Shown: positions 1-7,857 of the stretch, piece after piece
How the letters are laid out: every line of letters begins with the position of its first letter
How positions within the stretch are numbered: the first letter of the stretch is position 1
Translations under genes and position numbers: made by a program
Notes under the pieces: generated by a model
What the model was told of the DNA's origin: nothing
Database searches by the model: none
Seen by the model: the letters and a program-made list of their open reading frames with translations, nothing else
Origin: Flavobacteriales bacterium
GTDB taxonomy: Bacteria; Bacteroidota; Bacteroidia; UBA10329
Reading direction: 5' to 3'
Length of the DNA stretch: 62,760 bases
Assembly: GCA_021739695.1 (NCBI GenBank)
Contig: JAIPBM010000028.1
Coordinates: 1 to 62,760, forward strand

Positions 1-300
1 AAAACCCCATGAGCGAAGCGAATCCTTTGCGTCTTAGTGTCTTTGCGTGAAAAACCCTTGAGCGAAGCGAATCCTCTGCTTCTCTATACCTCCGCGTGCA
101 ACAAACAGGAGCGCCTGTGCTGAGCCCAGTCGAAGTATAGCGAGTGCCCTTTGCGTCCTCAGCGCTTCCTTTGCGTCATGGCGGTTAAAAAACCCATGAG
201 CGAAGCGAACCCTTTGCGTCTTGGCGGTTAAAAAAACCATGAGCGCCCGTGCTGAGCCCAGTCGAAGTATAGCGAATGCCCTTTGCGTCTTGGCGGTTGC
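1..300. repeat. Dispersed intergenic repeat block
   Basis: No gene is supported here. The block is built from recurring modules. GTGCTGAGCCCAGTCGAAGT occurs at 117-136 and again at 249-268, each followed by ATAGCGA, and a related copy lies at 58829. Variants of GAGCGAAGCGAA plus CTTTGCGTC and GGCGGTTAAAAAA recur about three times. Short open frames across the block are accidental. Such modules are commonly scattered between genes in Bacteroidota chromosomes; their role is not known to me. Confidence 0.7.
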
Positions 301-305
301 CCCCC

Positions 306-536
306 TCGTGAACATCATCCTGAAACGCGTGAATTTTATCTCCCAAGGCGTGAACATCATCCTGAAAGCAATGAAAATCATTCTGAAGATCCCGCTCAAT
401 CATCTTGAAACGAATCCATAGCCTCTCCCAAGGAGTCCAGATCATCCTGACCTTCGTGAAACTCATCTCCCAACAAATCCACAGCATCCTGACCCTCGTG
501 AAACTATTCTCTCAAAGAATCCATTGCCCTTGCTAA
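306..536. repeat. 21-bp-period degenerate tandem array A (11 units)
   Basis: The segment divides into eleven consecutive 21-base units with no insertion or deletion. Units at 306, 348 and 369 resemble GTGAACATCATCCTGAAA; units at 327, 411, 453 and 495 carry a CTCYCAA ending in the same phase. Similarity decays to the right but the phase is kept. Because 21 is divisible by three, long open frames with heptapeptide periodicity arise on both strands; I read them as by-products. The array lies upstream of rsmE. Confidence 0.85.
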
Positions 537-665
537 GAAACTCAACGAGCCAAAGACCAAGCACAAGGCAGATTCAATTCAATAGCATCCACAACCTTCG
601 CCACAGAACAGCAGTCTCTACCATAACCTTCACTACACTTCAAAAGGGTTTCTTACTTTTCGGCC

Positions 666-1352
666 ATGCACCTTTTTTATCAACCAGATCTGCAGAATGG
701 GTCACTTCAATTGAGTGACGAAGAAACCAAACATGCCACCCGTGTGTTGAGACTTAGCGTTGGAGATAGCATTCAGTTATCGGATGGCAAGGGCATGAGG
801 GCATCAGCACAGATCACAGACATCTCTAAACGGAATTGCAGTTTTCAAATTCTAGAACAGGTAATAGAGCCTATGGTGAAATTGCCCAAAGTGGCCATTG
901 CACCAACCAAAAGCATTGACCGTTTTGAATGGTTTCTGGAAAAAGCAGTGGAGATCGGTGTGGCTGAGGTCTGTCCGATTCTGTGTGCCAATTCCGAAAG
1001 GAGGATTTTAAAACAAGACCGTTCTGAAAAAGTGCTTTTGGCTGCCATGAAGCAGAGTCAGCGCAATTGGCTACCGAAATTACATGAGCTTACCCCCTAT
1101 TCAACATTCATACAACAGGCAGATTCGCCTTTGCTGATTGCCCATTGCAGAAATGGCAACAAGTCGGCTTTAACGCAAAAGATGGAACAGGATTCGTGGA
1201 TCATGATCGGCCCTGAAGGCGATTTTACGCAGGAAGAAATTGAAAAGGCACTGATTAAAAACGCCACTGAAATAGATCTTGGAAAAAGCCGTTTACGCAC
1301 CGAAACCGCTGGATTATTCGCTCTGTCGGTGATAAATTATTTGAACACATGA
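666..1352 (+). CDS. rsmE: 16S rRNA (uracil-1498-N3)-methyltransferase RsmE
   Basis: It methylates N3 of U1498 in 16S rRNA using S-adenosylmethionine, in the cytoplasm. The 228 residues match the family's usual length. The N-terminal PUA-like part opens MHLFYQPDL; the SPOUT methyltransferase part carries KSIDRFEWFLEKAVEIGV, GPEGDF near residue 182 and LGKSRLRTETAG near residue 205, the knotted SAM-binding motifs. The ATG at 666 gives the standard N-terminus. The stop overlaps the next start as ATGA, so the two genes are probably translationally coupled. Confidence 0.96.
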   Translation: MHLFYQPDLQNGSLQLSDEETKHATRVLRLSVGDSIQLSDGKGMRASAQITDISKRNCSFQILEQVIEPMVKLPKVAIAPTKSIDRFEWFLEKAVEIGVAEVCPILCANSERRILKQDRSEKVLLAAMKQSQRNWLPKLHELTPYSTFIQQADSPLLIAHCRNGNKSALTQKMEQDSWIMIGPEGDFTQEEIEKALIKNATEIDLGKSRLRTETAGLFALSVINYLNT

Positions 1353-2056
1353 AAAACAGGAAAAGCAAGAGAATGGCTTGGCATAAAGGAATCTCTCTGG
1401 CAGTCTTAATGTTGTTTGCTGTGTCAATGGCCGGCTCTGCCCAGAACTTTAAGCTGGCGGTGCTGAAATACAATGGCGGAGGCGATTGGTATGCGAACCT
1501 CACCACATCAGTTCCGAACCTTATTCAGTTCTGCAACCAACAGCTTAAAACAGATATTGATGTTGAACAGGAAGTGGTAGAGGTCGGCTCTAAAGAGCTT
1601 TTCAACTACGCTTTCGTACACATGACCGGTCATGGAAATGTGATCTTTTCCGATACGGAAGTTCAGAACCTGCGCAAATATTTGCTTTCTGGAGGATTCC
1701 TACACATAGATGACAATTACGGAATGGATCAATTCATTCGAAGTGAGATCAAGAAAGTATTTCCAGAATATGAATTGACGGAACTTCCATTCTCGCATCC
1801 CATCTATCATCAGAAATTTGATTTCAAGAATGGTCTACCGAAGGTTCATGAACACGATAACAAGCGCCCCGAAGGTTTAGGGATTGTTCACAACGGCCGT
1901 TTGGTCTTATTCTATTCGTACGAATGTGACCTTGGCGATGGCTGGGAAAGTCCGGAAGTGCACGGTGACGGAAGTGAAACGCACACCAAAGCATTGCAAA
2001 TGGGCGCGAATCTGATTCAATACGTGCTGATGGGAAACGACCCTGACAGACTCTGA
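1349..2056 (+). CDS. DUF4159 domain protein, exported
   Basis: A 235-aa protein with a basic N-terminus and hydrophobic segment ending in GSAQ near residue 31, a likely signal peptide. The rest matches the DUF4159 family: FKLAVLKYNGGGDWY, an FVHMTGHGN segment, GGFLHIDDNYG, and a C-terminal ALQMGANLIQYVL. The family resembles glutamine-amidotransferase-like folds, and its function is unknown to me. It overlaps rsmE by four bases. Its TGA abuts the reverse TGA of hutH (TGATCA at 2054-2059), so the two genes converge with no spacer. Confidence 0.9.
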   Translation: MKNRKSKRMAWHKGISLAVLMLFAVSMAGSAQNFKLAVLKYNGGGDWYANLTTSVPNLIQFCNQQLKTDIDVEQEVVEVGSKELFNYAFVHMTGHGNVIFSDTEVQNLRKYLLSGGFLHIDDNYGMDQFIRSEIKKVFPEYELTELPFSHPIYHQKFDFKNGLPKVHEHDNKRPEGLGIVHNGRLVLFYSYECDLGDGWESPEVHGDGSETHTKALQMGANLIQYVLMGNDPDRL

Positions 2057-3535
2057 TCAGAGCGAAGGCAACTCCACTTTCATCAGGAACTCTTTGGTGT
2101 TCACCATATGCGGATGCATTTGTTCGTCTTCATGAAGGAATGGAACGATCTTTCGATATTCAACCATGAACGATTCAATAATGGAAGAACTTGTTTCTGG
2201 ACGTCTGAACTCAAGCGCCTGCGCGGCTGTAAAAAGTTCGATGGCCAATACCTGATACACGTTCTGCACCACTTCATATAGCTTGGTAGCGGCATTTGCT
2301 CCCATGCTCACGTGGTCTTCCTGACCGTTGGAACTGACAATGCTATCTACGGATGCTGGAGTGCACAATTGTTTGTTCTGACTTACAATGCTTGCTGATG
2401 TGTACTGCGGGATCATGAACCCGGAATGCAATCCTGGCTTTTTGACGAGATACACAGGCAATCCATTTTTCCCCATGATCAACTGAAAAGTCCTTCGTTC
2501 GGAAATATTGGCTAATTCGGCCAGAGCTATGGCCAAATAATCGAAGGAAAGCGCTAGCGGTTGTCCATGGAAATTCCCAGCCGAAATCACCTTGTCTTCA
2601 TCAGGAAAAACCAATGGATTATCTGAAACGGAATTCAATTCGCGCTCAACCATTTCCCTCACATGATCAATAGCGTCAATGCTAGCACCATGTACCTGCG
2701 GAATGCATCTGAAAGAATATGGGTCTTGGGTCTGCAGTTTCTCTTCATTGGCCAATTTACTATCTGCCAAAATGGCCCTTATTCTCCGCGCAGAAGTAAT
2801 CTGTCCTGGATGAGGCCGTACCTGATGAACCAAGGCATCGAACGGAGCAATCAAACCTCCATAAGCATCGAGTGCAATTGCACCAATGAGATCTGCTAGT
2901 AAACTGATACGTTCGGCATGAAAAACAGCATATGCACCATATGAAGACATGAACTGTGTGCCATTGAGCAAAGCCAAGCCTTCCTTCATTTTAAGTTGAA
3001 GCGGCTCCCAACCTTTTTCCGCTAGTACATCAGATGCGGGCCTTAATTTGCCATTCACAACAACCTCTCCTTCACCGATCAACGGAAGACTGAGATGCGC
3101 CAATGGTGATAGATCGCCACTTGCACCTAAAGATCCCTGCGTGTAAACAACAGGAAGCACATCTTCATTGAAAAGGTCTATCATTCTGAGCACCGTGGTC
3201 TTTTGCACTCCACTATGTCCAAAAAGCATATTCCAAACCTTAAGACATAGCATTGCCCGAACAATGTCATCTGGAACACGCTTTCCCGTTCCGCAAGCAT
3301 GCGACAAGATCAAATTCTTCTGAAGTTCCTCAAGCTCATGATTTTCAATTCGGATGTTGCTCAAAGACCCAAAACCTGTGTTGACACCATAAACGGCTTT
3401 ATCAGAGGTCTTCACCTTATTCAGCAAATAGTCGGCAGACCGTTGAATGACATCCAAGGTTGAATCGTCCACGCTGAGCTTGCCGCTACCCAATAGCTCA
3501 GACAGCTTAGCCACTGTCAACTTAGATCTAAGCAC
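2057..3535 (-). CDS. hutH: Histidine ammonia-lyase
   Basis: It deaminates L-histidine to urocanate, the first step of histidine degradation. The 492 residues contain GSLGASGDLSPLAHLSLP near residue 135; the Ala-Ser-Gly triad cyclises to the MIO electrophile. Other family motifs are YGVNTGFGSLSNIRI, LLNGTQFM, RIRAILADS, QDPYSFRCIPQVHGA and ASVDSI..NGQEDHVSMG. No hutU, hutI or hutG lies nearby, so a related MIO-lyase acting on another aromatic amino acid is possible, though the QEDHVSMG segment favours histidine. The start overlaps the upstream gene by 8 bases. Confidence 0.92.
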   Translation of the reverse strand: MLRSKLTVAKLSELLGSGKLSVDDSTLDVIQRSADYLLNKVKTSDKAVYGVNTGFGSLSNIRIENHELEELQKNLILSHACGTGKRVPDDIVRAMLCLKVWNMLFGHSGVQKTTVLRMIDLFNEDVLPVVYTQGSLGASGDLSPLAHLSLPLIGEGEVVVNGKLRPASDVLAEKGWEPLQLKMKEGLALLNGTQFMSSYGAYAVFHAERISLLADLIGAIALDAYGGLIAPFDALVHQVRPHPGQITSARRIRAILADSKLANEEKLQTQDPYSFRCIPQVHGASIDAIDHVREMVERELNSVSDNPLVFPDEDKVISAGNFHGQPLALSFDYLAIALAELANISERRTFQLIMGKNGLPVYLVKKPGLHSGFMIPQYTSASIVSQNKQLCTPASVDSIVSSNGQEDHVSMGANAATKLYEVVQNVYQVLAIELFTAAQALEFRRPETSSSIIESFMVEYRKIVPFLHEDEQMHPHMVNTKEFLMKVELPSL

Positions 3536-5072
3536 TATGTTTCTCTTTTAGGATTTGACGAACTGGAATGTCCATTATCTTAGAATCGACCCATGCCTGA
3601 ATATCCAAAGTAGACAATGCATTTCGGTCTCCTGGCTCATACCCTACCGTTTGTAGCTCTTCCTTGAGTTCCCTGAACGCCTCCTTTTTGTCGGAAATTG
3701 ACTTTTTCTTCGATGCCTTTTTCATAAACATCAATAGGATTTCTTCGAATGCATAAATTCCTTCCAACTTATTTAGAAAGCGATAGGTTGAACGTGCGAG
3801 ATATTCCAATAACTCACTCCTTCCAAGTTCATATTGCAATATCATCGTCAATATTCTGGTTGATGAGTGAAGGTCTTCAGCAGATTTGATATCCGTATCG
3901 TTCAGCACTTTATTCAACCATCTGATTGAAGGAGAATACTGACCAATTGTAAAAAGGAAATAGGCGATATTGTAATAGAGATGAAGTACTACATACTTAC
4001 GATGATAATTCACGAATTCTCCTTTTCTAAGATCGATCTCAGCAACAATCGCCAATCCCTTTTCCATCTCACCGATTCTCGTGTATAGGGCTAATCGCCC
4101 AATGGCAGATTGAATCAGTATACGATGCTTCAATTCTTCGGAAAAATGAGATTTCAAGGACCGCTCCTCAATTGAATCCATTAGGTCCAATAAAGACTTT
4201 GTTTCTTCCCATTTTTTCAGCTTGATACAAATGGGAATCAAGTTGTTCAATGCCACGAAATATCGCTTAAGAATATCACCACTATAGTTGGTACCGAAAT
4301 GTTCGTCTACCAATTCAAACAGTTCTTTCCGATAGCGATAAGCTTCTTCCCAATTTCCGTTTATCTTGTTGTATTGCGCATGAATATTGAGGAAACAGCA
4401 TTGTGACTTGAATGTGAGCGCACGATTTCTGTCCTTCAGGGCAAATTGGTTTACAATTTGATCGTTGGTTTTGTAATCGTCATTCTTGCGCTCTATTCCT
4501 ATCTTATAATAGTTGTTGAAAATCTTCGACTGCAGGTCGGTGTACTCGCGCTCATTCTGCAGAAAACCTAAGTTCTCATAGAATTCTTCAGATACTGAAT
4601 CTATGTCAAATTCATCTTTTCCGACATAAAAACCTTCGGCCAGCATTCGTGCTTCCCACTCTAAGGCGCTAAGCACAATCAGAAACCGATCGTTTTTGAC
4701 TGCTACTTTGTGCACTTTTCGTAAAAGTTCGGTCGATTGCTCAAAAAGCCCTTTTTCGTATAGAAATTGGACATCCTGAAGCATTCCTTGCAAACTGAAG
4801 TCTATACTGCGCTTCAAATGATAAGAGCGCATCGACTTTAAAATGAGTTCGTACAGATGGTTCTGAGTTACAGCCAACTGGTCCAAGAATTTCTCTCCGT
4901 CAAATCGCAATCTGAGTTCATCTTCATCAAACTCTTTCGATTCGACATAGAAATCAAATAACCTCGCCAAGTTGCTTTCCCTCTTCTGTAAAGAAGCTTG
5001 AAGCTTGAAATATCGCTTTTCATTGAGTTCCAAAGAATGGACCAACCGGAATAACTTATCTCCTTTAGACAT
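3528..5072 (-). CDS. Helical (TPR-like) protein of unknown function
   Basis: A 514-residue protein rich in alternating aromatic and charged residues and predicted to be almost entirely helical, like a TPR solenoid. It opens MSKGDKLFRLVHSLELNEKR, an N-terminal pattern I associate with a Bacteroidota-specific family of uncharacterised proteins. There is no signal peptide, transmembrane segment or catalytic motif. It ends 8 bases inside hutH and is probably co-transcribed with it. A role as a protein-interaction scaffold is inference only. Confidence 0.85.
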   Translation of the reverse strand: MSKGDKLFRLVHSLELNEKRYFKLQASLQKRESNLARLFDFYVESKEFDEDELRLRFDGEKFLDQLAVTQNHLYELILKSMRSYHLKRSIDFSLQGMLQDVQFLYEKGLFEQSTELLRKVHKVAVKNDRFLIVLSALEWEARMLAEGFYVGKDEFDIDSVSEEFYENLGFLQNEREYTDLQSKIFNNYYKIGIERKNDDYKTNDQIVNQFALKDRNRALTFKSQCCFLNIHAQYNKINGNWEEAYRYRKELFELVDEHFGTNYSGDILKRYFVALNNLIPICIKLKKWEETKSLLDLMDSIEERSLKSHFSEELKHRILIQSAIGRLALYTRIGEMEKGLAIVAEIDLRKGEFVNYHRKYVVLHLYYNIAYFLFTIGQYSPSIRWLNKVLNDTDIKSAEDLHSSTRILTMILQYELGRSELLEYLARSTYRFLNKLEGIYAFEEILLMFMKKASKKKSISDKKEAFRELKEELQTVGYEPGDRNALSTLDIQAWVDSKIMDIPVRQILKEKHSA

Positions 5073-5180
5073 GGCTGCTTATTGCATTGACGGCTGAAAT
5101 TAAGACAATTTTAAGATTTGAAATTTAAATAATATAAATCTGTAGTTCTAAAAAAGAACCAATTTAGTTGCACGAATCAT

Positions 5181-5188
5181 TACATTTG
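5181..5188 (+). promoter_or_regulatory. Bacteroidota -7 element TACATTTG
   Basis: TACATTTG matches the TAnnTTTG -7 consensus. It lies 58 bases before the ATG at 5246, in an AT-rich stretch between divergent genes. The -33 half (TTTAGTTG at 5163-5170) is imperfect and poorly spaced. Confidence 0.5.
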
Positions 5189-5245
5189 TTTCAATTCAAA
5201 TTCAAAATTAATTTATTGAAGATTCAACAATCCACCACACCGAGA

Positions 5246-6643
5246 ATGAAGCATTATTACTTGACGTTTATTCGCTTAGCTTGCTTGCTACTGTTAATCA
5301 CCAGCTCAATGGCTTCTTTGGGTCAGGCTGTTTCAATAAATTCAACAGGAGCAGCACCGGACGCACAGTCAATATTGGATATTTCTTCGACAACAAGAGG
5401 TGTGTTTCTTCCAAGAATGACCACTGCTCAAAGAGAATCGCTTATTGCTCCGTTGACTACCCCAGCGGATAATCACGGCCTTACTGTATATGATACATCC
5501 ACTAAATCCTACTGGTACTGGGATGGATTGGTTTGGAGGGAAATTCCAAACACATCAGTTGCGGGAATAACCGCTAGTAACGGTCTTTCTGAAGTAAGCA
5601 ATGACGTTCAACTTGGAGGAACGCCATTAAGTCATAATACGACTGTTGACCAAGGCGCTTACACCTTGGACTTCGCCTCAACTGCAGTCGATGGTTTTAG
5701 TATAGATGGCACCACATTTTCTATTGATGCGGCCAACAACAGAGTAGGCATGGGAACGAGTATTCCGTATACCAATTTACACTTAGAAGTAAGTAGCACG
5801 GGGTTCAATATTCCATTGGTGCTTCGTAATAAGAATGGTGGAGGAACCACAAGTGGAGCTACTGTTGGAATCGGATTCGCAAATGAACCTTCGAACTACG
5901 GAAACTTCTTCAAAGCTGCAATCGTTCATGAAAGACTTGGAAACTTTGGCGTTGGATCAATGCATTTCCTTCTAGATAATGTTGGAAATGGGACTTCAGC
6001 CACCATGGCTTCCGCAAGAATGACAATTCAGTCAGATGGAAATGTTGGAATAGGCGATCAAACACCTGATGCCAAACTTGATGTTGATGCTGCAAGTGGC
6101 AATCTGCTGATCTTAGCGCAAACTGGCACTACTAAAGCAATTGTTGACATCAACGGAAACCTCACTATTACAGGAAAATTCAATTCAAATGGCATTCAAG
6201 AGGTTTCTGATGCTCGGTACAAAAAAAATATAGAAAAATTAAATGGCGCTCTATCAAAAGTGATGAGAATTGAAGGTGTGACATACAATTGGAGACAAGA
6301 TGAATTCCCTGAAAGAGCCTTTGGGCCTCGCACAGAAATTGGGTTTATCGCACAAGAATTGGAGAAAATATATCCAGAATTGGTAAATACAAATACTGAT
6401 GGCTACAAATCAGTCCAGTACAGTCATATGGTACCAGTCCTATTGGAAGCAATGAAAGAACAACAACAATTGATAGAAACTTTAATGGCAAATGTTTCTA
6501 CTTTGAATAGTGACTTGAAAGCATCAAACGAAAGAACAAATGAAGCTAACGGAAAAATTCTTTACCTCACCGCCAAGTTGGAGTCTATTGCCGAGAAATT
6601 TGACGAAATCGCTTCACCATCTACACTAACTTTGAAATATTAA
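5246..6643 (+). CDS. Secreted protein with C-terminal S74 intramolecular chaperone domain
   Basis: The ATG at 5246 gives a 465-aa protein with a clean signal peptide (LACLLLLITSSMASLGQA); the upstream in-frame ATG at 5168 would bury it. The N-terminal third (SILDISSTTRGVFLPRMTT) is typical of Bacteroidota proteins that carry a tail-fibre-type chaperone. Residues about 320-420 are a Peptidase_S74 domain: SDARYKKNIEKL, GVTYNWR, IGFIAQELEKIYPELV and VQYSHMVPVLLEAMKE. That domain assembles trimeric beta-fibres and often cleaves itself off. A coiled coil follows. The likely role is a trimeric surface fibre. Confidence 0.85.
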   Translation: MKHYYLTFIRLACLLLLITSSMASLGQAVSINSTGAAPDAQSILDISSTTRGVFLPRMTTAQRESLIAPLTTPADNHGLTVYDTSTKSYWYWDGLVWREIPNTSVAGITASNGLSEVSNDVQLGGTPLSHNTTVDQGAYTLDFASTAVDGFSIDGTTFSIDAANNRVGMGTSIPYTNLHLEVSSTGFNIPLVLRNKNGGGTTSGATVGIGFANEPSNYGNFFKAAIVHERLGNFGVGSMHFLLDNVGNGTSATMASARMTIQSDGNVGIGDQTPDAKLDVDAASGNLLILAQTGTTKAIVDINGNLTITGKFNSNGIQEVSDARYKKNIEKLNGALSKVMRIEGVTYNWRQDEFPERAFGPRTEIGFIAQELEKIYPELVNTNTDGYKSVQYSHMVPVLLEAMKEQQQLIETLMANVSTLNSDLKASNERTNEANGKILYLTAKLESIAEKFDEIASPSTLTLKY

Positions 6644-6660
6644 TAAGAATAATAAATTTG
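6631..6660 (+). promoter_or_regulatory. Near-consensus Bacteroidota promoter
   Basis: TTTG at 6631-6634, an 18-base spacer, then TAAATTTG at 6653-6660. This fits the primary-sigma consensus TTTG/N17-23/TAnnTTTG in full. It overlaps the stop codon of the preceding gene and should drive the 6709 gene with a leader of about 45 nt, and probably the giant gene coupled to it. Confidence 0.75.
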
Positions 6661-6708
6661 GCAATACATATTTACTTGCTCTAAATTACATTCTCGAAAC
6701 CCAATCAA

Positions 6709-7857
6709 ATGATGAATAAACTCTCACCATACTTCAAGCAATTATTGGTTTTGCTGCTGTTCTACACATTTCACACGACCTCTGAAGCTCAGACTAGGGT
6801 AAGTAGTCAATCTGAAGAACCATCTCTAGACGTGATTTGGACCTCGCTACTTGATTATGCTGGAATTTCGGAATCTGAGTTGCTTTCAGAATTTCCTTCT
6901 TTCCCAATCCGAGGAAAACAGGTTACGGGAATAGGAACTTGGTTACAGAAGAACAGGAATGAATCTGAAAACTTGCTAGCCCTTTTAGAAAAACATAAGA
7001 TCACTCCCTCCAGAATACAGTTGGGACTCGGGGAGCGAGCCCTGCGATATACTGATGTTGTTCCATATTGGAGCAATGCTTTTGGTGCTTACGGGTCTGA
7101 AGCCGAGATTAGAAAACAACTGATTCATATGCCTGACCCTAAAGACTATTGCGAAGTAGGTGCATACTCAGCTGACATGAAGAAATTCGAAAGCTGGCGA
7201 GATGAGTTCGGTTTCGGTCCAGGTGCAAATGAGAGAATTGTAATTGAAAAAGCTCCTGACCCTCAATCGCTTTACGATGAAGACATTTATCCTTGCATTG
7301 GAAAATATTATGTTGCGATTGAAAAGTGGATCTGGGAATACCCAAAAGAGTATCATACAATGATGGCTGCATGTAATTGCAGTGATGTAAATTGGGTTGA
7401 CATGCCTGTCATGCCCGATTCCCTTAGACAACCTTACTTGACGCCCAAAGAGAGAATTGCCTCAGCCATTCCTGTAGGATTTGACCCTGGTAGCGATGAT
7501 CATGCATCAACCGAAACTATAACAATTGTCACATCTAACAACCCAATTGATGTTCTTAGCAAGGTCAATTCTAAACTAATAAGATCTGACTTGGAAACTA
7601 CACTGATGAGCTCAGGTGATCAAGCGTTTGGAGATGCGCTAGTGGAAATAGTAGCAAATGAAGGCGAATTCTGGTTTATTTATCATTCATCATTGATTTG
7701 GTATTTCGAGCATGACCGCAGATTGTTTGATCTATTGTCTCCTATTGAGACGAAACATGGATATGACCTTAGTGGCATGCTAATTCGAGGTAATGCGAGT
7801 ATCACTACGGTTGACGACAACGAGTTAATTGCGAAATTCAAATTGATATCACAATGA
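6709..7857 (+). CDS. Exported protein of unknown function, coupled to giant surface protein
   Basis: A 382-aa protein with an N-terminal hydrophobic signal (LLVLLLFYTFHTTSEAQ). I do not recognise a family. It is acidic and tryptophan- and tyrosine-rich, with cysteines in DYCEVGAYS, IYPCIGKYY and AACNCSD, which suggests an oxidised exported fold. An alternative start is the second Met (6712). Its stop overlaps the start of the 1950-aa gene as ATGA, so the two are translationally coupled. That suggests a partner, chaperone or secretion accessory of the giant protein; this is inference. Confidence 0.8.
   Translation: MMNKLSPYFKQLLVLLLFYTFHTTSEAQTRVSSQSEEPSLDVIWTSLLDYAGISESELLSEFPSFPIRGKQVTGIGTWLQKNRNESENLLALLEKHKITPSRIQLGLGERALRYTDVVPYWSNAFGAYGSEAEIRKQLIHMPDPKDYCEVGAYSADMKKFESWRDEFGFGPGANERIVIEKAPDPQSLYDEDIYPCIGKYYVAIEKWIWEYPKEYHTMMAACNCSDVNWVDMPVMPDSLRQPYLTPKERIASAIPVGFDPGSDDHASTETITIVTSNNPIDVLSKVNSKLIRSDLETTLMSSGDQAFGDALVEIVANEGEFWFIYHSSLIWYFEHDRRLFDLLSPIETKHGYDLSGMLIRGNASITTVDDNELIAKFKLISQ

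Noticed and set aside
28-487. Open frames across the left-end repeats
   Set aside because: They consist of dispersed repeat modules and the 21-bp array read in several frames, with no codon-usage or family support.
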